DNA of 64,000 bases, from assembly GCA_039583875.1 (NCBI GenBank), contig CM077162.1, positions 109,215,808-109,279,807 of the forward strand, in the 5' to 3' direction. Origin of the DNA: Platanthera guangdongensis (Eukaryota > Streptophyta > Magnoliopsida > Asparagales > Orchidaceae). The position numbers and the translations under genes were made by a program. The notes below the pieces were generated by a model that ran no database searches, was not told where the DNA came from, and saw only the letters and a list, made by a program, of their open reading frames with translations. Shown here one piece after another: positions 38,594 to 51,320 of this stretch (positions are counted from its first letter, which is position 1; each line of letters opens with the position of its first letter).

Positions 38594-39950
38594 CTGAGCA
38601 CAACAGCTACCTGCTGATATATCCTCTGACTCTGCAATTGAAATTGTAACACTTATTGGCTTCTTGCTGCTCCATGATACTAGGCTTCCTCATAGAAACT
38701 GACAAGAGCCTGAAGTGCTCTTCCTGTCCTTTCTGCAGCCTGTATGTGAATAGAATATTAGATCAAAATTCCAATTTCTAGGTTATCATAGGCCAAGATC
38801 TTGTGTGCCCTTAAGATACCTTAAAATACTCTTAGCAGTAGAGTAATGAGATTCTTTAGGGAAAGCATGGTACCTAGTACAGACACATGTAGCATACATG
38901 ATGTCAGGACTACTAACGGTTAGATATAGAAGAGAGCCAATGGCTCATCTATACAAAGTTTCATCAACTGGTCTCCCTGCTTCATCTTTGTTAATAGGCA
39001 TACTTGTCCTTATGGAAGCTCTCATAGTGGAGGCATTCTCCATTCCAAACATTTTTATTAACTCCCTAGTAAACTTAAAATGGGATATGGATAAACCATC
39101 ATCAATCTGTCTTACTTAAAGGCACAAGAAGAACTTATGTTCACCCATACTACTCATCTCAAACTTTCCTTTTATAAGTTTGGCAAACTTTCTACAAAGG
39201 TTGTCATCAGTAGATCCAAAGATAATGTCATCTACATATATCTGGACTAGGATGATCTTACCCTTAGATCCCCTTAGAAATATGGTCTTGTCTATCTTCC
39301 CCTTGAGAATTTGTTCTTAATGAGGAAGCTAGACAATGTCCTACAAATGCTCTAGGGGCGTGCTTCAACCCATATTGAGCTTTCCTATGTCTATAAACAA
39401 ATTCAGGATGGTTAGAAACAACAAAACATGGAGGTTGTTCAACATAGAGCTCTTCCTTCCAGTCACCATTCAAGATGGCTGACTTCGCATCCATTTGGTA
39501 GACTCTGAATCCTTGGTATGTAGCATATGCAAGGAATAGTCTGATGGCTTCTAGTATTACTAGAAGGGCAAAGTTTTGATCAAATTCAATACCTTCTTCT
39601 TACATGTACTCCTTTGCTACCACCTTTTCTTTGTTCTTGATTATAATGTCATTTTCATCAAGTTTGTTCATGTAGATCCAATTGGATCCAATGACACTTT
39701 TTTCTTGTGGTCTGGAAACCAGTTTCCAGACCTTACACCTTTTAAACTGATTCAGTTCCTCTTGCATTGACACAATCCAGAACTGATCTTTGTTGCGCCC
39801 TTCAAATTTCTTGGTTTTAGCTTGTGACAGGAAACTGGAATACACAACTGTATTCAAATTTCTGCTCCTTGTCACTACCCCTTGGTTGGCATCACCAATA
39901 ATTTGGTCTCTTGGATGATCCCTTAGGTGTCTGACTGCTAGAGGCAGCAT
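38594..39950 (-). pseudogene. SIRE copy 2 reverse transcriptase
   Basis: YVDD codons at 39227-39238, MDAKSAILNG near 39490, WKLVSRPQEKSVIG near 39720. It is disrupted at the same sites as copy 1, plus a small difference near 39345. Confidence 0.9.
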
Positions 39951-41050
39951 TCCTTCAGCATTCTATTCTTCATTATCTTCTGGAAGCTTATCTTCATCCA
40001 CCTTCTTGTGTGCTTTGTGCTTCCTCTAGAATGCATACACTTTCTGTCACTTGAAAGCCTTTGTCTTTAATTATAGGTTTAGCTCTGTTGATAGTCAACT
40101 TGTCCATCATCATTTCTATGCCTATAGGACTAGAAGAGGAGCTTGGCAGCTCATTGTTAATCATATTTGACTCATCAAGTACTACATTAAGTGACTCCTC
40201 TACAGCTTTACTTTTCAGGTTGTAGATCCTACAATCCTTACTATGATTATTGTACCCAACAAAGATCCCTTCAGATGAATTTGCAGCAAACTTAGTTATA
40301 TATGATTTCATATTGATGAGCACAAAACACTTGGTCCCAAAGATTCTGAGGTATGCAAAGTTTGGTTTTCTACCCTTCTATATCTTATAGGGAGTCTTTT
40401 TATGGCTCTTAGTGATAGAAGCCTTGTTGAGTACATGACAAGCAGTGTTTACTGCCTTAGCCCAGAAGTATTTTGGGAGAGATGTGTCACTCAACAAGGT
40501 CCTACCAGTCTCTATGAGAATCATATTCTTCCTCTCAGCAATCCCATTTTGCTGGGGTGTTATTGGAGAGGAAAACTCTTAATGAATCCCAAGTTATTCA
40601 TAGAACTTTGTCATGCATTCAGATTGAAAATCAGTCCCATGATCACTTCTAATTCATTCTGAATTTGCTTGACAAATGTCTTGAAGACATCAGGGGTTTT
40701 CGACTTTTTCTTCAAAAAGAAAACCCAAGCAAATATGAAAAAGTCATCAATAACTATAAGGGTGTGGACTTTCCTACCTATACTTTGAAATTTCATAGGA
40801 CCTAACAAATCCATATTCAAGAGGTATAAACACCTCACAAAGTCTTTAGTCCTAATACTCTTGATGGAAGCCTTGTCCTAATGTCGTTTTGTCCTGCAGA
40901 GTAAATGTCTTCCTTAGTTCATTTCATTTTAGGACCATTCCTAACTATCTCTTTAATAAAAAGCTTACCTATGGTTTTATAGTTTAAATTAGCTAGCCTC
41001 TTATGCCATTAGATATAGTGTGAGAATTTCTCATTTACAACTAGGCAAAT
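39951..41050 (-). pseudogene. SIRE copy 2 integrase
   Basis: Core segment at 40611-40838 and C-terminal segment at 39994-40450 (GIFVGYNNHSKDCRIYNLKS), with the same breaks as copy 1. The hinge region ends near EEAQSTQEGG. Confidence 0.87.
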
Positions 41051-43759
41051 TGGAGAGCCAGTACTTAAGCATAAAAAATTTAGATAGTATACATTCCCAC
41101 TCCTAGTGCCTATTTAGATAACCTCTTTGTCACTTAACCTCTTAATATGACACTCGTCCTTATGGAATGAAATGTCATAGCCAAGATCACATAGTTCGCT
41201 TATGCTTATAAGGTTATAATGCAACCCTTCTACATAAGCCACTTTTGTGAAAGTGACTATGCCATTTGTGATGTTACTACAGCCTCTTATTACACCCCTA
41301 TCTGAACCACCAAAGATGACTTTGGGTCCATTCATTACTAGAGAGTACTCCTTAAGATTGCTTCTTGTTCCAGTTATGTGTTTGGAATAACCACTGTCCA
41401 AGTACCATATAGGGGTACGACTACTTGGACTAACCTGCAATACATAATTTAGTTAACGTTAGGACCCCAATACATATTGGTTCCTAGGTGCAGATTAGTT
41501 TGAAATTTCACTTGTCCACCAGCAGCTCTTCTGACTGGTGGACTAACTTTAGCTCTGGCCACACTAGGATTATTTCAGCAATCAAAGGCATAATGGCCTA
41601 ACTTTCCATAGCACCAACAATCATGTATATTATACTTTCTTGTCTATGCTGGTCTGCTAGCTGTGCTGATATCAGTTCTCTGTCTAGAAGGAACAATAGC
41701 ACTTTTATTCAGATTCCTTTCAGCTAGTATCTAACTAAAGGTAAGTCTTTCGTATTTCTCTCTGCAAAACATATGTTGTTGATAACATCAGAATTTGCCA
41801 AATCAGGCTTTCTAATATACTGACCTTTGGTCTGAGTTATTGCTGAAAGGTTTTGAGTCTGGGCCACAGCCCCATTCTTAAGACTGGGGGCTGGACCACC
41901 AAAGATAAATGGTCCATGATGGGCCATTTATATTTCCTCATGAGCTGCCTTTAAGGCACTCGATCCCAATCCTTTTTTCATTCCATTGGAGGGTACACCT
42001 GCATTCCTCCAGGAAGAATTCCCATTCTTCCAGTGACCATACATGGAGTCCTGGTCATACCTGTTGGAAGGTATTATTACCCTCTTAAAGGCAATGGGTG
42101 GCTGAGCTGGAGCTTTTCCTTTTCCATTGAAAGGGCAGCTCTAGTGTTCCCCTTGAATCCTATTCCCCTCTTGTTTCTCTGAGAGGAGAATGATTCAATA
42201 ATAGGAAACATAGTATTGGGCTTAGAGCAGTTAGACACTATTCTCTTCTCTCTTTGGTGTTTATCTTCCGGATCCCTAATAAGGGCATTCTTATATTTTA
42301 TGGTGCCTATCTATATGATAGTATAATTTTTCAGTTGGCTAACCTGCCTATCTTTCTCATTCAGCAGTTTTGCTGTCTCAGACTGCTGGGAATCAACTAG
42401 CTGAAGAGAGGTAATCTCCTAAACTTGCTACTTGGCCACCTTTTTGCATCTTTTGAAGGCCTCTAGAAGTTCACCATACTAATAAATCACTTGATTGATA
42501 TCTTCTTCAGATTCAGAGCCACCTTCATCCCTGGATGAAGATGCCCCTGAATTTGGAGCAGTCTTATATTTTCTTAGATCAAAAACGGTTGGAGTTTATA
42601 CCTTAGATAGACCAAGCTGATTCTGGTAGAATTCCTCATCAGACCTATCCAGCAGCCCATAACAGCTGATGTCATCCTTTTATACTTTATCCACCTCTGA
42701 ATCACTGTCTGATTATGATAGAAGGGCCCTAATTCCTATCCTTACTGTAGGATAGATTTCATCTTTATCTGCGGAATCTGATGAAGAAGAGTCAGTCTAG
42801 CTCTTCTGCTTCTTTGTAATGAAGGACCTCTCCTTCTTGCCCTTCTTATGATAGAGTCAGACAACTTTATTAGAAATTTGTTTTCTAAGTTTTGAGTCAT
42901 ACCTGTCCTCCTTGGAGGATTTCTCCTTGGTTTTGTAGTAGTCTTCCTTGGGATGAGAGGAAGAGGAAGATCTACTCCTCCAACCCTTCCTCTTCATCAG
43001 CTTTAGAAACTGCTTAGAGAAGGCAACAAACTCCTCATCAGACATATTGTAGTCTGATATGTCTTGCTCTAAATTTTCTAACTCATCTGGCATTCTTAGG
43101 GGAGAACGAATATTCTCCTTGCCCCTCTTGGGGATATCAGCCTTAAAGGCCACATTCTTTTCTCTGGTCAGGACTTTGCTGGATTTCTCTTCCTGCTTCC
43201 TGACAGTCAGCTGGATTTCATAAGACAGCAATTTCCCAAAGAGAGTTGGAGGTGGAGTATAACCCAGCTTTGCCAGTTCCCTGATGGCACATATCTTGAT
43301 GTCCTTGTCTCTAGCAAGAGACCTTAGGAACTTATCATTTAGCTCATAATTGGTAAAGACCCGGCCAATAGTCCTTAGCTCATTGACTATTCTAAAAAAT
43401 CATTCATAGCAGCTAGCTATGCTCTCCTCCTTGACTTGCTTGAGAGCCTTATACTCTTGATTGTGCATGGACTTCCTATCATCTCTGAATTCTTCAGTGC
43501 CCTCCATATAAACCACCAAAGTGTCCCACATTTCCTTTGAGGTCTTGCAGTACAACAGATTTTGAAAAGTAGAGTCATCTATGGCACTAACAATAATGTT
43601 TTGTGCTCTCTTATCCATAGTAGCCAAGATGACTTCATCATTAGTCATTTCAGCATAACATTTTGGGGTCTAGACATTGGCATCAAGGACAGATATCTTC
43701 ATGGGGATGAAGGGTCCTTCTTGAACTATTACATAGATCCTAGGGTCAGAAGCCACCAT
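41051..43759 (-). pseudogene. SIRE copy 2 gag and protease
   Basis: ATG at 43759 starts MVASDPRIYVIVQEGPFIPM, followed by an in-frame TAG and then a copia gag domain of the UBN2 type (MTNDEVILATMDKRAQNIIV, FQNLLYCKTSKEMWDTL). The zinc knuckle is near 41590 and the protease WYLDSGYSKHITG near 41395. The gag part 43168-43759 has no counterpart in copy 1 because of the junction at 35708. Confidence 0.87.
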
Positions 43760-43880
43760 AATCAATCTAATCCTTTCTTTTTAGATTCCAAAATTCTCTT
43801 CCTGCAGAGAGGAAGCTTCTTGGAAACTAGTTTCTTATGGTTCTCTCCTGAACCCATAAGTATCTACTATCGGATACCCT

Positions 43881-45927
43881 TGGAGATCTACTCAGACTGT
43901 TAAGCCTTTCTTGAGTAGCGTCCCTCTATTACAACTTGAAAGACTTTATTTTCTAGTGTAGCTAATCACCTAGAGGGGGTGAATAGGTTATTAGGCCTTT
44001 TTTATATCCTTTTGCCTTTAAAAGTTTTGGGGTTGTTATGATTATTCAGTTAAGCTTTCAAGAAGATCACACACAACACATAGATGGTTTATAGTGGTTC
44101 CCCAAAGTATGGGTACGCCCATTGTCCCTCCCGCCTTTCTAAAAGTGTGTTAGACAAGGCACTTCTTCAAGAACTCGACTCCTTAGAGCTTACAACATGA
44201 TCCCGCAGGACCAGTCATTCTCCTTCAAGACTTACAACACAGGAATAAAACCCCATCTCTCAGTAATCAATAGATTACCTACCTCAGGCCCAAAACACCT
44301 ACAACTCAGTTTGGAAGGACAGCCCTACGACTGAGATCCAAGACAGGATCCTACAACTTAGGATAAAGCCCGACATCAGATTCAAGATTGAACCCTACCA
44401 CTCAGATCTACTCAAGATCCTATACTCAGCCTTTATAAACTAGGATTACAACTGAGATCCTGATAGATCCTACACCCAGCCTTTATAAATTAGGCTTACA
44501 ATACAGATCTTGAAAGATCCTACTAGTTGGAAAGAAGATGTCGATGATGAAATTGACACCAGAGAATAAATCTCTGTTTCTGCCTACTTCATACCTGAGA
44601 ATTCTTCAGGTTAGATGTCTTCGTCACAGATCTAGGAATTGATCTACAGGATTGGCTCTGCTTGGATTGTGAAGCAACTACAGCTAGAGCTTGCCTTTGT
44701 TGTTCCTTCTTCCTCAGAGATTTACTATGATCTTGCTGATGGAGATGTTGATTGCAACATCTATCTTCAGAACATTCAAATTCTCCAAAACGATCTTCTT
44801 GTTTCTACAACAATGGCGGGAGAAGATGATGAAGTTCCGCCTCTCGTCTTTTTTGAAACGAGCAAATCCCTTCAAAACTTGTTTCAGATTAGATGTCACC
44901 CCCTTTTTATAATCTTTCCGATCAATTATCCGATGGGCCCCACTTTAATAACTGATTAACAACGTCTAATTTTCAGATTTAGAAGTATAGAAGACTGACG
45001 ACATCATTATTGATGAACTGCAGCTTTCCCGCAACGAATTTGAATTTTGTTGACTTTTGTTGACTTGGCTGACGTCAGCCATTCTGCACTTCGAAAATTT
45101 CAGACAACTGACCAGGCATTGAGTGCGTTGAGTGAACTGGCTTTACTCAATGATTCTGGACATATCCATATATTCTGTACTTCTATGCATTGAGAGCGTT
45201 GAGTTAGTAAACTTCACTCAACGCTTTTATACTTAGCCAACATTCTGAATCCTTCTACAACTCTAGGCGTTGAGAGCACTGAGTGAACTGGCTTCAGTCA
45301 ACGCTTTTCTACTTAGCCAAAGTTCATTCTGTTTGAAGGACTTGAGTGAGCTGGCCTCACTCAACGCATTCTGCCTTTACCTCTGAAATCTGGTGTTGAG
45401 TGCGTTGAGTGAACAGGCTTCACTCAACACTTCTTGACTTAGCGGATTTTTTTGTTTCCTCTTAAGCTCTTTGCATTAGCTTCACTCAAAGCCTTTTGAT
45501 CTTGGCGTTGAGTGAACTGGCTTCACTCAACGGTTTTGGACTTAGTCGATTTTCTATCTCCTATAATTAGGCTCTGACTACATGAGGTTGTTTCAAACCT
45601 TTCTGTTATATGTCATTGAGTAAAATGGCTTCACTCAACGTATGTGCACTTAGCCACATTTCTATCATTCTAGCCTTTTTCCTGGTCATCTAGCATTGAG
45701 TGTGCTTTACTCACTCAACACTTGTGGACATAGAAAGATTCCTGTCTTTCTTCCATACTTTTATGAGTCTACTTGACATTTATAATTGAACCACATGTCC
45801 AATCATTGTGACAAAGAACAACCTGCGTGCATGAACTTGCATACACACATCAAATATATGTATGTGTATACCATTGACTTGTTTGACTTCGTACAAATCT
45901 GGGACATTGGTCACAATGGATCCAACA
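43881..45927 (-). repeat. 5' LTR of SIRE copy 2
   Basis: On the minus strand it starts TGTTGGATCCATTGTGACC, aligning with the start of the LTR of element F (62858). It includes the TTCACCCCCTCTAGGTG block typical of SIRE/Maximus LTRs. A weak GGGTATCC-type primer site follows. The inner boundary (about 43881) is approximate. It contains a palindromic array and GATCCTAC-rich repeats (about 44270-44530). Confidence 0.75.
45090..45740 (-). repeat. Array of TTGAGTGAA / TTCACTCAA palindromes in SIRE LTR
   Basis: About ten spaced units in which CGTTGAGTGAA is followed after 4-8 nt by TTCACTCAACG (for example near 45125, 45280, 45405, 45505), each able to fold into a hairpin. Confidence 0.85.
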
Positions 45928-46680
45928 AGAAGTAATCTCTAGGAGAGGGACTATCAGGTTTTCTACTGATACGTGCTCATCAACAGTAGCAATAGAAGCG
46001 ACCAAGGCCTCATCAGCAATAACATCTTCCATATCATATGCACTCTCATGCATAGAAGGAGCTAGAACCTCATCATCATCATCCTCATCCAAATCAGCAG
46101 CAGACATAAAGTCTGAGATAGCTTCCAGACCTATGGCAGCAACCTCCGAGACCGAATCCACTGACTCTTCCTCTGTAACTGGAGCAGCTGGGACTAGCAC
46201 TGACACCGGATCTATAATAACAACGTCTGGAACTTCTGACACTAATTCTGAGGAAACAATCATGGGAACTTTATGAGTGGCCACTTGTGTATCAGCTTGC
46301 TCCCCCTCCATTCTTGCACTCAAGCTATCAAGAATCTCACGGGGGTGGAGAACTCATCCTGACCTCAGGAGCATGCTCTACCTCCTCCATAGGCAAATTT
46401 GGGGCTCCCCTTACCTAAAGATTCTCCAATCCCATCTTGAGAAGATGGTTGATTCTATCTTCTTCAGGTGATTGATAGGAACACCTTTGGTCATATCGAA
46501 CTTGTCACCATCCATTTGATCCAGGTACAAGCTGATAATCCTACGAAAGTTGGGAGTATGGAGGCTGTCTTTGATTTTCTCAAATAGTACAACACCCTAG
46601 TCCATTCTCTACCGGCAGATGATCGTCACTAGAATTTTGAACATTTCAGATGAAAGGTAGTCGTGGGATTCAGTTTTGCA
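45928..46680 (-). pseudogene. Fragment of an extra ORF from a SIRE-like element
   Basis: Minus-strand frames include HTPNFRRIISLYLDQMDGDK (near 46540) and an acidic segment with ISDFMSAADLDEDDDDEVLA (near 46100). The first resembles the 'putative plant transposon protein' ORFs that follow pol in SIRE-type elements. Frames are broken, and the longest one runs into the LTR. The SIRE copy 2 LTR appears to have inserted here. Confidence 0.6.
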
Positions 46681-46978
46681 TATGATAGTAAAATTTTTCA
46701 GTTGGCTAACCTCCCTATCTTTCTCATTCAACAGTTTTGCTGTCTCAGATTGGTGGTAAACAGCTAGCTGAAGAGAGGTAATCTCCTAAACTTGCTACTT
46801 GGCCACCTTTTTGCATCTTTTGAAGGCCTCTAGAAGTTCACCATACTAATAAATCACTTGATTGATATCATCTTCAGATTTAGAGCCACCTACATCCCTG
46901 GATGAAGATGCTCCTTAATTTAGAGCAGTCTTATATTTTGACTTGGATCAAAAACTGGTTGGAGAGTGTACCTTAGAT
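46681..46978 (-). pseudogene. SIRE gag fragment interrupted by Tekay copy D
   Basis: Matches 42310-42610 of SIRE copy 2 with scattered differences. It joins the extra-ORF fragment at 46680/46681, implying that pol was deleted, and ends where D's LTR begins. Confidence 0.82.
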
Positions 46979-47627
46979 TGTAAGACCCCCCCCCCCTCCC
47001 GGATCTCAAAACACGGCACGAAGGGGGATCTTATGCCCGGAATAGCCGCCTTGCGGTAGCATTGGCACACGGGCTAACCTGTACCACAAGACGCCTATTC
47101 CGCCGGCTACGACAATATCAATAGAACATGCCAACTCAACCAATTAAAATAAGCAAGAGAAGTCAAAATCCACACTAAGTAATAATGTCCAAATACATCA
47201 ATAAAGGAGAAGCTAAACATGCTTCTACAATATATCAGAGTACATCTAAACATTTCCCAAACGGGCTACTTCAGAGTATCAAGCTACTAACATCAGTAAC
47301 TGACGGTATCGACGACACCATCATGTCAGGTCCTATCGTCCTGGTCTGGCTGTCCTGCTGCGTAGTCTGTGGCTGCTCTACCTGCGGCGTGACCTCCTAA
47401 AAAGGAAGACGTATCAACCGTTATCTGAAACGACTAAGTGGTTTCAAATCCGCTCCCCCAGCGACTCCTCGGCACCGGGTGAGAGAAGGAACAAGGGTAA
47501 TATATATCTATATGCAAGTGAAGAAGTATAAGCAGGTGACAGTAGTGTTATAGTAACAATAACATGATCTTGCAAATATTTAAGAGCTACAACAAACTAA
47601 CAAGTATAGGTAACAGCAGGAAAGTAA

Positions 47628-47728
47628 CTTAACTTATAAGAATGCTCATACAAACTTATAAGTTAAGGATCGGGTTACACCAAGGTAACTCATCATATAA
47701 GAGTGCCCATACAAACTTATACGATGAG
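47628..47728 (-). repeat. Twin hairpin in Tekay LTR (copy D)
   Basis: Hairpin 1 arms 47716-47728 and 47689-47701: 13 pairs with one G-U; the mismatch of copy C is paired here. Hairpin 2 arms 47655-47667 and 47628-47640: 13 perfect pairs. Loops are TTTGTATGGGCACT and TTTGTATGAGCATT on the element strand. Confidence 0.88.
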
Positions 47729-47989
47729 GGTCTTGTTGTGCAATGTTATGAAATGCTATGTATGCTATGCAATGACTCACACATGATCACACACATGCAA
47801 TTGCTATGTCGACGCAGACTATAGTTCCCACTTTTCGAGAAGGTAGCTAACCTCTCAGCAATCAGCTGTCGTGGCCAGACGGTGACAGTAGAACGAGAAC
47901 TTCTACTACTAGGAGGGTATCCACACTACTTCACCTAGGCCTCCGCATGCCTCAATGCTAAGTAAACAACAACGGAGCCCATGCATACT

Positions 47990-48320
47990 ATGGCAAAGCG
48001 GGGTCTTGGGTAGATGTGCACGAAGAACACAGCCCGAACTGGCCTTGCGTGACCCAGAAGGGGCCTCGGAAGTGAGCACGAGGACACAACCCAACCGTTC
48101 ACTTGGCACGGAAGGGGCCCCGGTACATGAACACCGAGGACACAACCCAACCGCCCAAAGTCTAACTTTCGACTACCATCGGTGTGACGACTGGCGAGCC
48201 CGTAGACTTGCCACACTATCCTTAACCCAGGATTACGACACCGCGTGTCTACTCACACCGCATGCAAATGCCACATCAACATAATATGGAAGGGACCTCG
48301 GATGTAAGCACGAGGATACA
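47990..48320 (-). repeat. Degenerate GAGGCCCC repeats in Tekay LTR (copy D)
   Basis: Counterpart of 15520-15880: repeated GAGGACACARCCCAACCG and GGGGCCYCGG segments. Confidence 0.75.
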
Positions 48321-49679
48321 GCCCAACCATCCATCCATACCCTATCACATCACAACCAAACAAGTGACGGTCAACACCGCACTTACATCCCTTAACAATA
48401 CTACCCGTAGGGAGACGACTTTCTAAGTATTGGACTACTAAACTCATTTCATTAGTCAAACATACTCATGGCCATGATTTATTCTTTTATATGACTCCCA
48501 GATGATGACAAAATGATATAAACATGTTACGCATATGAAGATCTATCACACATTCCATATGTTATCGACATATTATAAACATGATGCGCACAAATAACAA
48601 TCTTTCAATTCCTATCAGGTCAATTTGTTTAAATAAGATTGCTTCATAATTTGACTATATGAGATCCGATTAGTAAGCTTCGTCTATCATGCAACAAATG
48701 ATTAATCATAAGAGTTCATCCAAGCCAAGTAACTTGCAATATTAATTCCACCGAATCCAAATTCATCTTATACAAAGCCCAGAATTTAGGTGCAGATTGA
48801 ATCTGGACAGCAAATTCGACCCGAGATTACCGAGGCTATATGAATCCGATGAAGACGTGTAACCCCACGATGGAAAGGTCTTTCCGTGGTCCACAACGTT
48901 CAAATTCAGACCTCAACCAAGATTTGACGTTATCCTATTTCAAATCGGACTTGAAGTCTGCTGCGCACAGAACACAATTTCTGCATGCAGGATTTATTGA
49001 ACACCATTTTCATTTAGACTTTACTGTGGATACATACTTCGCCTGAAGTCGTGCAACCATTCATTGGAAAGGTATTTTCAAGGGCTTCAACGTTCGTGTT
49101 TAGCTGAAAGCCCAGAACTGGCCATATCACACCCAAAAATGGCCACGAAGTTCGCTGCGCGCAGAATACAGATTCTGCACGCATCTTAAGGCGGAATGAA
49201 TGACATCGGTTCGTCTTCCTCCTCAAGACGATCCTCTCGGATCACCTCCAGAATTTCCTCCACCCATATTCACCCTCATGAGACCTTTGCTCTTCACGAA
49301 ACCATCCCCAATCTCCACATAAAAGATCGGAGAGGTTGAAGACACCACTAACCAAGAGTACAAGCCCCGGGATTGGCCTCACCCTAGAGAAAGCATCTTC
49401 TCACATGTCTAGACTCTTTTGAGTCGAAGTCTCGCCTAGATATCTATAGATCTAGAACCAAGGGAGAGGGTAGGAAACTCACATCGATTCCAGTGGTTCC
49501 TCCATTTCCGGCCATGGATCTCGTAATTCTCCTTGGTGGCATCTTCTCCTTCACAGCGATGGCGAATTTTCCCTCCCTAGAACTTGCTCCTGCAGTTCTC
49601 CTTCTCTACAGGACTTCTCTCAGAAATACGGCTAGGAAGAATAGTGAAACCGCTAGGGTTTTTTCCCACTCCATATATA

Positions 49680-50290
49680 TAACAAGTGACACGGGTAAGG
49701 ACACACCCGTGTCCTTACCTGTGTCCTGCTCCAGCGAAGCGTTACGACGGTTTTTAGTGTCGGTTTAACACTTGACACGGGTAGGGACACACCCGTGTCC
49801 CGAACTCCCGTGTCCCGACCCATGTCCACATGACACGGCCGTGCTCTTGGCCGTGTCCTTCTCTGGATACATCTCAACGAACTCAACTCGACACATACGG
49901 AACACGGGTAGAGACACGCATGTGTCTCTACCCGTGTCATACGATTGGTCGATCTCGACACGTAGTCCGTCGATCTCGACACGCCTCGTCGAGTACAACT
50001 CAACACACACAGGTAGGGACGCGCCCGTGTCTCTACCCGTGTCATACACTTCGTCGATCTCGATACAGATCGTCGATCTCGACACGCTTCGTCGAGTGTA
50101 ACTCGACACACATGTGTAGGGACACGCCCGTGTTGCTACCCGTGTCATATGATGTCGACACACCTCGTCGATCTCGACACGCTTCGTCGAGCTCAACTCG
50201 ACACATTGCCACACGGGTAGGGACATGCCCGTGTCTCTACCCGTGTCCCATTCGCACGGGTAGTGACACGCCCGTGTCACTACCCGTGTC
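49680..50290 (-). repeat. Palindrome-rich repeats in Tekay U3 (copy D)
   Basis: Repeated CACGGGTAG-n-CTACCCGTG pairs and GTCGATCTCGACACG segments, less regular than in copy C. The TATA box lies at 49672-49682 on the minus strand. Confidence 0.85.
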
Positions 50291-50506
50291 CTTCTCTGCA
50301 CTGATTTCTCCACTCCTCCACAAGTGCAGTCCAATTCCCTGCACTTCTCAGGACATGAGTCAACCCTCCTGACTCAAAAACACACACGAGGGGCCTAGAG
50401 CATTTCGGGGCATTACAAATCCTATAAACAAAATAAAAGATTTCGTCCCCGAAATCAGGCTTAGGCTGTGGGGAGAAAAGCATAACAGGAAATTTAACAT
50501 ATGCTT

Positions 50507-51320
50507 TTAAATAAAATTACCTTGAGCAAACAACTCCGGGTAGCGTTGCTGCATCAAATCCAATGGCTTCCATGTGTACTCCTCCTTCCCATGGTTGGAC
50601 CATAGTACCTTCACTAAGGGAACACTTTTGCGGCGCAACATTCTTGTCTCGCTATCTACGATCCGCACCAGCTCCAGTCGCACCGACCTATCAGACGCCA
50701 CAGCACCATCAGTGGTGGGGATGTACTGATCGGGCCGCAACAACGCCTTCTGAAGCGATGACACATGGAACACGTCGTGGAGGTTCTCCAACTCTGGCGG
50801 TAACTCCAACCGATAGGCCAACGGGCCAATCCTTTCCAGTATAGTATAAGGCCCAACATACCTTGGGCTGAGCATTTTCACACCACGCACACGTGACACT
50901 CCATGCATCGGTCGGATTTTCAGGAACACCTTGTCACCCACTTGGAACTCCACCATCTGATGCTTTGCGTTATAGTACTTCGCCTGCCGACTTTGAGCCT
51001 CCAACATGCGATCCCGTATCAATCTGACCGCCGCATCAATATCATCTATATATTTATTTCCCAATGCCCTCGGATCTTCATCCTGTACCTAAGACAAGGG
51101 ATTCCTGCACCTTCTTCCATAAAGGGCTTCATGGGGTGCCATGCCGATGCTCGCCTGATGGCTATTATTATAGGAGAATTCCACTAGTGGCAAGAGCCTT
51201 TCCCATGGCTCTCCTCTGTCCAGCACACACAACCTCAATAAATCCTCCAGTGTTCTGATGGTTCGCTCAGACTGCCCATCCGTCTGAGGGTGAAATGCAG
51301 TACTAAAGGTTAGGCACGAG
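50507..51320 (-). pseudogene. Tekay copy D integrase C-terminus and chromodomain
   Basis: The frame matches copy C from [20 protein letters not shown] to the chromodomain end [12 protein letters not shown] and the stop at 50507. A Trp-to-TAG change at 51089-51091 breaks it. The N-terminal remainder of pol is displaced by Tat element E at 51321. Confidence 0.92.

Larger units (their letters stand above)
37911..43880 (-). mobile_element. SIRE-type copia element, copy 2 internal region (dead)
   Basis: Gag to RNase H on the minus strand, with its own SIRE 5' LTR to the right (about 43881-45927). Its 3' LTR is absent: the 3' noncoding region runs into the Athila LTR at 37910. Purine runs GGGGGAG occur after pol near 37926, 38000, 38115 and 38145. 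Confidence 0.9.
46979..50417 (-). repeat. 3' LTR of Tekay copy D
   Basis: 3439 bp, TGTAATGCCCC to GGTCTTACA, homologous over its length to 13533-16875 but clearly diverged. A run of about 12 C at 46986-46997 marks its end. Confidence 0.92.
46979..51320 (-). mobile_element. Tekay/Del-type retrotransposon, copy D (3' part)
   Basis: 3' LTR 46979-50417 and the C-terminal part of pol to 51320, where Tat element E interrupts integrase. The 5' part is not in the window. The target duplication beside 46979 should be TAGAT (46974-46978). Confidence 0.92.

Noticed and set aside
43562..43903. Plus-strand 113-codon ORF over SIRE gag
   Set aside because: Opposite strand of the gag start; no recognisable domain.
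44639..44959. ORF within the SIRE LTR
   Set aside because: Lies inside the LTR with no homologue in LTR F and no domain.
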